From Terrabacter sp. 28 (lineage in GTDB: Bacteria > Actinomycetota > Actinomycetes > Actinomycetales > Dermatophilaceae): a stretch of 64,000 nt of DNA. Location of the stretch: contig JYOE01000021.1 in NCBI GenBank assembly GCA_000955875.1, forward strand, positions 1-64,000. Reading direction: 5' to 3'. Position 1 is the first letter of the stretch; each line of letters begins with the position of its first letter. A program made the position numbers and the translations under genes. Below the pieces are notes generated by a model. The model did no database searches, had not been told where the DNA came from, and was given only the letters and a program-made list of their open reading frames with translations. This document shows positions 17,671 through 25,939 of this stretch, one piece after another.

Positions 17671-18306
17671 TCAGCCGACGGGTGGCGGCGGGTCGTCGGA
17701 CCGCGCAGGGGCGCCCGGTGCTGCGGACGCGTCACCGGTGGTGCCCGGCGCTGGCGTCCCGGGCGCGGGGGCTACAGGGGCGATGCCGATGCTCGACTGC
17801 CCGCCCGGGGAGATGCCCGCCTTGGCGAGGATCTCGCGACCACGCTGGGCGACCTTGTGCTCGGCGAACACCTCGTAGCGGGTGGCCACGACCTGGCTGA
17901 CCGACGAGAAGTCACGGGCGCCGCGCGTGAAGGCGTAGCCGACGAGCGACCAGATGAGACCGAACACGGCGCCGTAGAGGGCGGTCGACAGCAGTAGCGT
18001 GACCGCGCTCGTCGGCCGCGAGAACAGCGACAGGATGAGCCCGACGAAGAGCCCCAGCCAGATGCCCGAGAGCAGCCCGCCGAGGGCCACCCGCCCCCAC
18101 GTCAGGCGGGCGGTCACGCGCTCCAGCTGCTTGAGGTCGGTGCCGACGATGAGGCAGTTCTCGACCGGGAACTGGTTGTCGGACAGCGTGTCGACCGCCT
18201 TCTGGGCGTCCTCGTACTTGTCGAAGACACCGAGCGACATGGGGTACTCCAGGGACAGCGTCGCGAATCCCGGTCGTCCCCCCGGACCCTTCGGTTGCAG
18301 GCTCAT
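17671..18306 (-). CDS. YflT-like general stress membrane protein
   Basis: A 211-residue protein with the small alpha/beta domain of general stress protein 17M/YflT (VFDKYEDAQKAVDTLSDNQF, then CLIVGTDLKQLERVTARL), two adjacent membrane segments (GLLSGIWLGLFVGLILSLF and the next), and a Pro/Ala-rich tail. A second in-frame ATG at 18240 (MSLGVF) could be the true start, since the conserved domain begins there. The biochemical role is unknown. Confidence 0.78.
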   Translation of the reverse strand: MSLQPKGPGGRPGFATLSLEYPMSLGVFDKYEDAQKAVDTLSDNQFPVENCLIVGTDLKQLERVTARLTWGRVALGGLLSGIWLGLFVGLILSLFSRPTSAVTLLLSTALYGAVFGLIWSLVGYAFTRGARDFSSVSQVVATRYEVFAEHKVAQRGREILAKAGISPGGQSSIGIAPVAPAPGTPAPGTTGDASAAPGAPARSDDPPPPVG

Positions 18307-18347
18307 GCCACCATCCTCGCACCCGCCCGGCCGGCCATCGGCCTTCG

Positions 18348-19547
18348 TCAAGCCTTGAGCTTGTAGTCCTCCACGAGCCGGCGGCCGATGATCATGCGCT
18401 GGATGTCGGCGGTGCCCTCGCCGATGAGCAGCATCGGGGCCTCGCGGTAGAGGCGCTCGATCTCGTACTCCTTCGAGTAGCCGTAGCCGCCGTGGATCCG
18501 GAAGGAGTCTTCGACGACCTGCGAGCAGTACTCGGACGCAAGGTACTTCGCCATGCCGGCCTCGAGGTCGTTGCGCTGGCCGGAGTCCTTCTTGCGTGCG
18601 GCCTTGACCATCATCTCGTGAGCGGCCTCGACCTTGACGGCCATGTCGGCGAGCCGGAACAGGACGGCCTGGTGGTCGACGATCTTCTTGCCGAACGTCT
18701 CGCGCTGCTGGGCGTAGGAGACGCCGAGCTCGAAAGCCCTTCTCGCGACGCCGCACCCGCGGGCGGCGACGTTGACGCGGCCCACCTCGACGCCGTCCAT
18801 CATCTGGTAGAAGCCCTTGCCCGGCTCGCCGCCGAGGATCTGCGCGTCGATCGTGCGGTGGCCCTCGAAGACGAGCTCGGTGGTGTCGACGCCCTTGTAG
18901 CCCATCTTGTCGATCTTGCCGGGCACGGTGACGCCCTGGGCGGTCTCGCCGAACCCGCTCTCCTTGTCGATGAGGAAGGTCGTCATGTTCTTGTAGACGG
19001 AGTCGGCGCCGGTGTCGGTCTTGACGAGCACCGCGACGAGGTTCGCAGACCCGCCGTTCGTGAGCCACATCTTCTGGCCGTTGATCGTCCACCCGCCGTC
19101 GTCGCCCTTGACGGCCTTCGTCTTGATGGCCGACACGTCACTGCCGCAGCCCGGCTCGCTCATCGAGAAGGCACCGCGGATCTCCCCGGTCGCCATCTTC
19201 GGCAGGTAGCGCTGCTTCTGCTCCTCGGTGCCGTGCTGGAGCACCATGTACGCGACGATGAAGTGCGTGTTGATGATGCCGCTCACGCTCATCCAGCCGC
19301 GGGCGATCTCCTCCACGCACAACGCGTACGTCAGCAGGGACTCGCCGAGGCCGCCGTACTCCTCGGGGATCATCAGGCCGAAGATCCCCATCTCCTTCAT
19401 GCCGTCGACGATGGCCTGCGGGTACTCGTCCTTGTGCTCGAGCTCGGTGGCCACCGGGATGATCTGCTCGTCGACGAACTCGCGCACGAGCTTGACGAGC
19501 TCGTGCTGCTCCTCGGTGAGGCCTTCGGTCTGCTGGAGTCGGGACAT
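18348..19547 (-). CDS. Acyl-CoA dehydrogenase
   Basis: A 399-residue FAD enzyme very like the acyl-CoA dehydrogenase encoded with the Streptomyces ethylmalonyl-CoA genes, where (2S)-methylsuccinyl-CoA is the expected substrate. Signatures are GAFSMSEPGCGSDVSAI, KMWLTNGG, FQ-type flavin loops and the C-terminal RIHGGYGYSKEYEIERLYRE, in which Glu before IERL is in the usual catalytic-base region. Start 19547 is preceded by AAGGTGG. Substrate is inferred from similarity and the dispersed companion genes. Confidence 0.88.
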   Translation of the reverse strand: MSRLQQTEGLTEEQHELVKLVREFVDEQIIPVATELEHKDEYPQAIVDGMKEMGIFGLMIPEEYGGLGESLLTYALCVEEIARGWMSVSGIINTHFIVAYMVLQHGTEEQKQRYLPKMATGEIRGAFSMSEPGCGSDVSAIKTKAVKGDDGGWTINGQKMWLTNGGSANLVAVLVKTDTGADSVYKNMTTFLIDKESGFGETAQGVTVPGKIDKMGYKGVDTTELVFEGHRTIDAQILGGEPGKGFYQMMDGVEVGRVNVAARGCGVARRAFELGVSYAQQRETFGKKIVDHQAVLFRLADMAVKVEAAHEMMVKAARKKDSGQRNDLEAGMAKYLASEYCSQVVEDSFRIHGGYGYSKEYEIERLYREAPMLLIGEGTADIQRMIIGRRLVEDYKLKA

Positions 19548-19691
19548 GCGCGGATCGCCACCTTGCAAGTGCTCGGGCTGGGTGCTCTGGGCTGGGACAG
19601 CTTCGACCGAGTATGCCGCCGCGTCGGCTGCCGGGTCAGCGCCCTCGCGTGTGAGTACCGACACCTGTGTCGTGGCTCACCGACCGCCGGG

Positions 19692-20567
19692 TCACCAGAG
19701 CTGTCCGAAGCCGACCTTCTTGGACCGGGCCGGCCCCTCGAGCGTCGAGCGCTGGCTGAAGTCCCCCGCCTTGAGGCCGGCCGTGACCGTGCGCAGCAGC
19801 TCGGTGCGCGTCGCCGTGGGGGCGTCCTTCATGGCCTTGAGGAACAGGTAGGTGAACGCACCGTTGGAGCGACCGTCGAACGTCGCGTCGGACGCCGTCT
19901 GGTCGGGCTTGCAGGCCGCGAACAGCACCGGCTTGGAGGCGGTCCCGCGGCTGCGGGTCAGCTCGACGAGGGCCTTGCGGTCGACGGTGCGCACGGGGGC
20001 GACGGCCCGGATGGCGCGCGTCTGCTCGAGGCCGCGGCGGGTGGGGGCCGGGAGGAACCGCGGCTTCCGGCCGAGAAGCTGGGCCTGCAGGATCTCCTCG
20101 AGGTCCTTCAGGCCGGTGCCGCTGTGGCAGGTGTCGAGGAGCACCTCGAGCAGGACACCGGACGGCACCCGTGCGAACAGGTCGCGCAGCTCGTCGTCGA
20201 CGATGACGGTGTCGCGGTCCCACTGGTCGCCCTTCTGGCGGATGTCGTAGCAGGCGAAGGCCTCGTCGAGGTCGTCGGGCTCGATGTCTCCGCCGGGCTC
20301 GTTGGGCACCTGGGTGCCGTGGCTCGAGAGCGTGAAGACGAGGTGGTCGCCCGACTTGGCGCTGGTGACCAGCTGCGTCAGGGCAGCCATGACGTTCTTC
20401 TTCGTCGCGTCGGCGTCCGTCAGGACGGTCGTCGCCCTCGCCGTGAAGCCCAGTGGGCGCAGCGCCTTCGCGATGTCGTTCGCGTCGTTGACGCAGCCAG
20501 CGAGCCAGCTGGTCTGCGGCAGCGACGCGAACTCGTTGATCCCCACGCACAGAGCCCTGCGTGCCAT
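19692..20567 (-). CDS. Caspase-like C14 peptidase (metacaspase)
   Basis: A 291-residue caspase-fold cysteine protease. The N-terminus ALCVGINEF is the family's first strand. The catalytic His is in FTLSSHGTQ (near residue 79) and the catalytic Cys in LLDTCHSGTG (near 147). No signal peptide or extra domain is present, so it is a bare protease. It follows the giant CHAT protein by 61 bases on the same strand, with its own GAAGGGA ribosome site, forming a two-gene operon. In other systems a CHAT protease activates a prokaryotic caspase by cleavage; that role here is inference. Confidence 0.9.
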   Translation of the reverse strand: MARRALCVGINEFASLPQTSWLAGCVNDANDIAKALRPLGFTARATTVLTDADATKKNVMAALTQLVTSAKSGDHLVFTLSSHGTQVPNEPGGDIEPDDLDEAFACYDIRQKGDQWDRDTVIVDDELRDLFARVPSGVLLEVLLDTCHSGTGLKDLEEILQAQLLGRKPRFLPAPTRRGLEQTRAIRAVAPVRTVDRKALVELTRSRGTASKPVLFAACKPDQTASDATFDGRSNGAFTYLFLKAMKDAPTATRTELLRTVTAGLKAGDFSQRSTLEGPARSKKVGFGQLW

Positions 20568-20628
20568 GGTCGTTCCCTTCTGATCGGAACCCCTCGGGTG
20601 AGTGGGTTCGACTGTGACGTATGTCGTT

Positions 20629-23600
20629 TCAGACCTTCTCGAGGACGGCGTCGGGTCTCGCGTAGACGACGTACGCGAGCCAGGTCGGGTCGCCCGCGGC
20701 GCGTGCCGCCTCGCGGGCGAGGGCACTGGCCCGCGACATCGGCGCACCACCGAGCAGCTCGTCGTAGAGCGTCTCGACGAAGACCTGCGCCGGCTCCTCC
20801 CGCACCGACCAGAGGCACGAGACGAAGGCCGAGGCACCGGCATCGAGGAACGCCTTCGCGAACCCACCGGCGGTGGTGAGCAGCTCGCCCGAGCGACCGG
20901 TCTGGCAGGCATTGAACACGACGAGCGGCCCCGTGACGCCGGGGTCGGTCCAGTCGAGGTTCTGCGAGACGTCCGTGGCGGTCAGGTACTGCTCCTGGAC
21001 GGTCGAGCCCCGTCTCCGGCCGCGCAGCAGCACCTTCGCCTCGGCGATGTCGTCGGCATCGGCAGCGCCGTGGCCGGAGAAGTGCAGCAGGTCGAACCCG
21101 CCACCGCGCAGCAGCCGTTCGACGCCGACCGGTGTCGCCGTGACCGGCTTGGCCCCGAACCGCTCACGCAGGTAGCCGGCCTCGGCCACGCCGACGTCGT
21201 TCTTGAACATGGGGTTCGCGTAGACGGGGCAGATCGACCGGGCACGTCCCGGCCGCACGCGCATCCGCTGCGGCGGGAAGCTACCGAGCTGCCACCGCAC
21301 CATCCCGCCGGAGCCCAGGAACCGCGGCTTCGTGCCTCGCTTGCCGCGTGGCGGCTTGAGGTGCACGAGCTCCCACGGGACGAGCGGCTCGTCGGTGTAG
21401 ACGATGAGGTCGTGCACGAGGTCGCGGTGCGCCCAGAGGTAGGCCTGCAGGTCCTCGGGGAAGAACTGCTCGAAGAGCAGCGTGCCGGTGTTCTGCAGCT
21501 GCGACATCCGTTGGCGCGCAGTGAGATCGGGGTCCTTGATGACCCGCTCGACCTCGGCGATGCGTTGCTGCACGAAGTCGTCCCGTCCGGTGACGGGCGC
21601 CGACGTGAACACCCGGGCCGGCTGGCCCGGCACGAGGCGCAGCGCATAGCTGTAGACGTGCTCCCCCGTCGTCAGGCGGCCTTCGACGATGTCGAGGCAC
21701 GGCAGTCCGGCGAGCTCCGGGGCAGCGACGCCGGGGTGCACGACGGCCCTGACCGTCTGCGGGCCGAGCAGGGTGGCGCCGTCGGCCGTGGCCTCGAGGG
21801 ACAGCGTCGCCACGATCACGCTCCCCTGCCGGAGCACGATGGTGACGCCCACGGGTCCCGGGTCCAGGGCCCGCACCCGGAACGTCAGCTCGGCCGCCAC
21901 GCCGTCGACCGACGAGAGCGCGAACAGCTTTGGTTCCGCCTCCTGCACCTGCGCGTTGTCCTTGGCGTAGACCTGCACGCTCACCGCCTGCGACGCGTCG
22001 ACCTGGATCGTCTCGTCGACGTGGACCGTGCCCGGGGTCGCCGTCAGGGGCGCCCGCGAGAGACGCACGCGCACGGTGAAGTCCGAGCCCGCGGTCACCA
22101 CCGACGGCATCTCGGCCGCCAGCTCGGCGCTCGTCTCCTGCCGGGAGGCGGCTGCGGGCGGGGCCGGGGGCGGGGGCGCGGGGGCCGAGGGCGCGGGCGG
22201 CGGCGGGGGCGCGGGCGGCGGGACGGCCATGGAAGGTGGCGGCTCGGCCCCGGCCCCCACCGGCTCCGGCTCGTCGGGCACGGCCCCGAGTCCACGGTCG
22301 TCCGGCGGCAGCGCCGCCGTCATCCATCCCGGGAGGTGCGACTCGTCGTCGGAGGCGCCGAGCCCCAGCGGCAGCCACTGGGCGATCTGGCCGATCACGC
22401 TCAGCTGGGCGAAGTAGTTGACGTGGTGGACGACGTCGTTCGTGCCCAGGGCGCACGTCTCGGTGACGCGGAGCCCGGAGCCACCGACCGTCGACATCGA
22501 GTCGGTGTCGACGACGAGGTCGTTGCGCCCCTCGAAGAGCCCGTCGACGAAGCCCTCGGCCAGCCGGACCGCGAGCTCCCGCGGGAACTCCGGCGGGCTG
22601 TGGTGGTCGTCGAAGAGCGACACGTGGAAGTCGGAGGTCACCACGTACCAGCTCGGCTCGTCCCCCCGCCGCAACGGTCGCACGGCGTCCAGGGCGGTGA
22701 CGAAGTCCCCGCCGGGGCGCATCGCCGCGAGTCCGGGCACACCGTCGTCACCGGCGGCACACGACGCCAGGTACTTCACGAGCGTCCCGACGCCGCCCAC
22801 GACGCCACCGACGATGGCGCGGAAGGGCGCCCCGCCGGGGAAGAGGGAGAGTCCGCTCGCGGTGGCCATGACGAGGTTCGTGTAGAGGTCGACGAGGTCG
22901 TGCCAGCGCTCGGGGTCGGCCAGGTGCGTGCCGGCGTTCGTCGCCGCGACGAGCACGACCGCGCCGACGGTGGCCCGCAGCCCCGAGGTGGGCAGCACGG
23001 CCTCGACGAACGACCGGGTCACGAGGCCGCCGCGGCTGTGCGTGACCACGTCGATGACGAGCTCTCCGTGGAACGGCTCGAGGAGGGCGACCAGCTCGTG
23101 GGCGTTGCGTTCCGGGTCGACGCTGAGGGTGCGGTGGTCGAAGCCGAGCACGGCGTCGTATGCCGTCACGAGCGTGTCGACGAAGCCCTCCGCCCCGGGT
23201 GTGACCGCGAGCGCCCCGAACGCACCGGTCGTCGACGAGAACGTGCCGTGCACGAGGAGCAGGATGCGGGCCGGGCGGTCGGTGGGGAGCGACGCGATCT
23301 CCTCGATGCCGTCGATGGGGCGCCACTCGTCGGGGCCAGTGACGTGGACCAGCCCGGTGCGCACGCCTGACTCGAGGTGTTCGACGAGGCGGTCGACGGC
23401 CGCCGGCACGGCGAAGCGCAGGACGGTGGCCTGCAGCGCGCCGTGCACGAGGTCGCCGAGCAGCCCGCGGTCCGCCCGGCCGGGCGACGCGCTGTGAGAG
23501 GTGCCTGGCTGCGTCGTCCGCGGCGCCGGCTGGACCGGGAGCGCGAACGACACCGTGCGCGGCCCGGGCTCGAGCGAGCGCTCCTTACGCGCCGGGACGT

Positions 23601-23937
23601 GCCACGAGTAGACGCCGTCGCGTTCGAGGAGCACCACGGCGTCCTCGCCGGCGGGCACGTCGACGTCGACGTGCACGGTGCCGCGCCGGTTCGGCGGAGG
23701 CGGTGCATCGAGGTCGCGGCCGCGTCTCGGCGCCAGGTCGATGCGGTCCACGACGATGAAGTCGCTGTCACCGAGGAGGTCTGCCAGTGCGGCCCGGTCC
23801 GCCGCTCGCCGGCCGGGCTGCGGCAGGTCCGGCGGCAGGTCACGGTCCGCACGGCCGGGCTCCCCGGCCGCGGACACGTCGTAGCCGCGGGGGGCGCGCA
23901 CGCGCACCGCTCCCCCACCGAAGGACGCGGACGGCAT
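20629..23937 (-). CDS. Giant alpha/beta-hydrolase - CHAT protease fusion
   Basis: A 1102-residue multidomain protein. Residues 1-190 are poorly conserved. An alpha/beta-hydrolase of PGAP1/DUF676 type follows: oxyanion-region LLLVHGTFSS near 229, nucleophile elbow THSRGGL near 300 and a likely His in NDVVHHVNYF near 495. A Pro/Ala-rich linker covers about 560-600, then a beta-rich segment near 610-760. The C-terminus is a caspase-like CHAT domain with His in LLHFSGHG (about 954) and Cys in VFNACQTG (about 1010). Start 23937 follows GGAGGGAG. It is followed by the C14 peptidase gene. The hydrolase and protease are both probably active. Confidence 0.87.
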   Translation of the reverse strand: MPSASFGGGAVRVRAPRGYDVSAAGEPGRADRDLPPDLPQPGRRAADRAALADLLGDSDFIVVDRIDLAPRRGRDLDAPPPPNRRGTVHVDVDVPAGEDAVVLLERDGVYSWHVPARKERSLEPGPRTVSFALPVQPAPRTTQPGTSHSASPGRADRGLLGDLVHGALQATVLRFAVPAAVDRLVEHLESGVRTGLVHVTGPDEWRPIDGIEEIASLPTDRPARILLLVHGTFSSTTGAFGALAVTPGAEGFVDTLVTAYDAVLGFDHRTLSVDPERNAHELVALLEPFHGELVIDVVTHSRGGLVTRSFVEAVLPTSGLRATVGAVVLVAATNAGTHLADPERWHDLVDLYTNLVMATASGLSLFPGGAPFRAIVGGVVGGVGTLVKYLASCAAGDDGVPGLAAMRPGGDFVTALDAVRPLRRGDEPSWYVVTSDFHVSLFDDHHSPPEFPRELAVRLAEGFVDGLFEGRNDLVVDTDSMSTVGGSGLRVTETCALGTNDVVHHVNYFAQLSVIGQIAQWLPLGLGASDDESHLPGWMTAALPPDDRGLGAVPDEPEPVGAGAEPPPSMAVPPPAPPPPPAPSAPAPPPPAPPAAASRQETSAELAAEMPSVVTAGSDFTVRVRLSRAPLTATPGTVHVDETIQVDASQAVSVQVYAKDNAQVQEAEPKLFALSSVDGVAAELTFRVRALDPGPVGVTIVLRQGSVIVATLSLEATADGATLLGPQTVRAVVHPGVAAPELAGLPCLDIVEGRLTTGEHVYSYALRLVPGQPARVFTSAPVTGRDDFVQQRIAEVERVIKDPDLTARQRMSQLQNTGTLLFEQFFPEDLQAYLWAHRDLVHDLIVYTDEPLVPWELVHLKPPRGKRGTKPRFLGSGGMVRWQLGSFPPQRMRVRPGRARSICPVYANPMFKNDVGVAEAGYLRERFGAKPVTATPVGVERLLRGGGFDLLHFSGHGAADADDIAEAKVLLRGRRRGSTVQEQYLTATDVSQNLDWTDPGVTGPLVVFNACQTGRSGELLTTAGGFAKAFLDAGASAFVSCLWSVREEPAQVFVETLYDELLGGAPMSRASALAREAARAAGDPTWLAYVVYARPDAVLEKV

Positions 23938-23972
23938 ACCTGGGCTCCCTCCCTGACGCTCCTCCTGCTCAC

Positions 23973-23978
23973 ACCGTA
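23973..23978 (-). promoter_or_regulatory. Possible -10 box for the CHAT-caspase operon
   Basis: On the minus strand TACGGT matches TANNNT, about 35 bases before the start codon, leaving room for the GGAGGGAG ribosome site. No clear -35 box at standard spacing is seen. Confidence 0.35.
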
Positions 23979-24117
23979 GAGGTGGACGACGCGTCCGGTG
24001 ATACAACGCGACAACCTGCCCGCACGGAAATTCGGTTGCGCGGCGGTGGCGGCTCCGCCAGTCTCTACGCGAGCGCTGCGGCACACGGCTGCAGACCCTG
24101 GACCCAAGGAGGGTGAC

Positions 24118-24228
24118 ATGTCCATCACGGCCTCGGGCACGCCTGCCCACACCACTTCTTCCTTGGAGTTCAATTGTCTTTCAATGCTTTTCACGAAGAT
24201 GAGTACGAGGTCTTCGATCCCCGTCTGA
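24118..24228 (+). CDS. Short ORF overlapping the RIO kinase start
   Basis: A 36-codon frame with an excellent ribosome site (AAGGAGGG at 24106-24113) and ATG at 24118, reading MSITASGTPAHTTSSLEFN before running out of frame past the RIO start. TTCAAT occurs at 24169 and again at 24180. Removing one 11-base unit fuses this frame perfectly to RIO codons (SSLEFNAFHEDE). It may be a leader peptide, or the original RIO N-terminus displaced by an 11-bp partial duplication, or the entry frame for ribosome hopping. Confidence 0.45.
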   Translation: MSITASGTPAHTTSSLEFNCLSMLFTKMSTRSSIPV

Positions 24229-25082
24229 CTGACGGGCGGTTCACCGACCTCGACCTCGAGTCGTTCGCGATCGACACCCAGCCGGACGCACCACCGGAGG
24301 GTGAGCGCTGGTCCAGCTGGGACGGCGCGACGCACGGCCCGAAGCCTCGCCCTGAATGGGTCATCACCGACCTCGGCGCGGTCGAGTCCGACCTGGGCGT
24401 GCTCAAGACCGGCAAGGAGGCCGACGTCCACCTCGTGCGCCGGTGGGTGCCCGGCTCGCCGGACCGGGACGTCCTCATGGCCGGCAAGCGCTACCGGTCG
24501 AGCAAGAACCGCCTCTTCCACCGCGACTCGGGCTACCTCGAGGGGCGGCGGGTGCGCAAGTCGCGCGAGACGCGGGCCATCCGGACCCGCACCTCGTTCG
24601 GCAAGGAGCTGATCAGTGGCCTCTGGGCCTTCGCCGAGTTCGAGACGCTGGTCAGGCTGTGGCACGAGGGGCTGCCGGTGCCCTACCCGGTGCAGATGTC
24701 CGACGACGAGATGCTGATGGAGTTCATCGGCTCTCCCGACGGACAGGCCGCGCCTCGCCTCGCGCAGACCCGTCCCGACCCGGAGCTGCTGCCGGTTCTC
24801 TTCGAGCAGCTGCGCGAGGCGATGCTCCGGCTCGCCGAGCTCGGCTGGGCGCACGGTGACCTGTCGCCGTACAACGTGCTGCTCGACGGTGAGGGCGACG
24901 ACGCCCGGCTGGTGCTCATCGACTGGCCGCAGGTCGTCGACGTCATCGGCAACCCGCACGGGCCCGAGTTCCTCGAACGCGACACACGCAACATGTGTGA
25001 CTGGTTCACTCGACGTGGGTATGCGGTCGACGAGGGCCTGCTCTTCGGTGACCTCATCGCCGCGGCGACGTCCCGCTGGTGA
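24174..25082 (+). CDS. RIO-type protein kinase
   Basis: A 302-residue RIO1-family atypical serine kinase/ATPase. LGVLKTGKEADVHLV is the glycine-poor nucleotide loop, the ATP-binding Lys lies in LMAGKRYRSS, HGDLSPYNVLL is the catalytic loop and LIDWPQVVD the metal-binding loop. Eukaryotic and archaeal RIO proteins act in ribosome assembly; the bacterial role is unclear. The frame starts with TTG at 24174 behind GGAG. A better ribosome site and ATG lie upstream in another frame (24118), so the true N-terminus is uncertain. It is divergent from the CHAT-caspase operon. Confidence 0.88.
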   Translation: MSFNAFHEDEYEVFDPRLTDGRFTDLDLESFAIDTQPDAPPEGERWSSWDGATHGPKPRPEWVITDLGAVESDLGVLKTGKEADVHLVRRWVPGSPDRDVLMAGKRYRSSKNRLFHRDSGYLEGRRVRKSRETRAIRTRTSFGKELISGLWAFAEFETLVRLWHEGLPVPYPVQMSDDEMLMEFIGSPDGQAAPRLAQTRPDPELLPVLFEQLREAMLRLAELGWAHGDLSPYNVLLDGEGDDARLVLIDWPQVVDVIGNPHGPEFLERDTRNMCDWFTRRGYAVDEGLLFGDLIAAATSRW

Positions 25083-25103
25083 CCACCGCGAGGGCGCGGA
25101 CGC

Positions 25104-25138
25104 GATGGAGACCACCCGTTCGTGGGGTGGTCTCCATC
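25104..25138. terminator. Hairpin terminator after RIO kinase
   Basis: Perfect 14-base arms at 25104-25117 and 25125-25138 with a 7-base loop, located between the convergent RIO and nitroreductase genes. It probably works in both directions. Confidence 0.8.
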
Positions 25139-25188
25139 CACGTCCGGCCCTCGGCGAGGTGGCCGGACGGCGGGTCGGCGCCGGGCCG

Positions 25189-25845
25189 TCAGTCGGCCAG
25201 GAAGTCGGCGGTGTGGCCGAACTTGCCGGAGTGCACGAAGGCCTCGAGCGGCAGGCGCGAGCGGGGCAGGCGCGCCCGTGTGCGCACCCAGTCGGGCATC
25301 TCGGCGTCACCGTCGGGCCCGGCGGGCAGGCCGAGCGCGATGCCCGTGGTCACGGCCCAGTGCGGCGGCACCGCGAAGACCTCGGTGGCCGCCCGGTGGT
25401 CGAAGCCGCCGAACTGACGCACCTGCAGGCCCATCGAACGCGCCTGCACGGTGATGTGGGCGACCGCCTGGCCGAGGTCGAACATCGCGTAGTCGCTGTA
25501 GGCGATCTCGTGGTCCTCGTCGGTCGCGACCTGGTGCAGGGTCAGGATGATCGCCGAGGCCGAGGGCGCCCAGACCTGGTTCGCCGACGACAGCAGCTCG
25601 ACCATGGCGGCGTGGGTGTCGTCGCCGCGCAGGCCGACGATGAAGCCCCACGGCTGCGAGTTGCCGGCCGATGGTGACCAGCGCGCCGCCTCCAGGATCG
25701 CGCGCAAAGCGTCCGGCGAGAGGGTGTGGGAGCGGTCGTAGACGAGCACGCTCTCGCGGTCGCGGAGCAGCGGCGTCAGCGTCTCCGGCTGCGCCGTCGA
25801 GCCCGCGGGCGTATGCCGTCCGCTCGGCACCGTCGTGTCACTCAC
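25189..25845 (-). CDS. Nitroreductase-family flavoprotein
   Basis: A 218-residue FMN-dependent oxidoreductase. ARWSPSAGNSQPW is the family's N-terminal FMN-phosphate motif, and FDLGQAVAHITVQARSMGL is the conserved central helix. The GTG start at 25845 is preceded by GAGGAGGAG; longer frames are not supported. The N-terminal 30 residues are polar and non-conserved. A CGGCATAC motif falls near the N-terminus in an unusual frame, giving Arg-His-Thr. Confidence 0.85.
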   Translation of the reverse strand: MSDTTVPSGRHTPAGSTAQPETLTPLLRDRESVLVYDRSHTLSPDALRAILEAARWSPSAGNSQPWGFIVGLRGDDTHAAMVELLSSANQVWAPSASAIILTLHQVATDEDHEIAYSDYAMFDLGQAVAHITVQARSMGLQVRQFGGFDHRAATEVFAVPPHWAVTTGIALGLPAGPDGDAEMPDWVRTRARLPRSRLPLEAFVHSGKFGHTADFLAD

Positions 25846-25939
25846 GTCGCTCCTCCTCACGTTTCCGTCAACGATGCCCGACCCTGCTCTCTTCCCAGCC
25901 GTCCCTGTGGCCACCACCACTCAATGTACGGGCGGGCGA

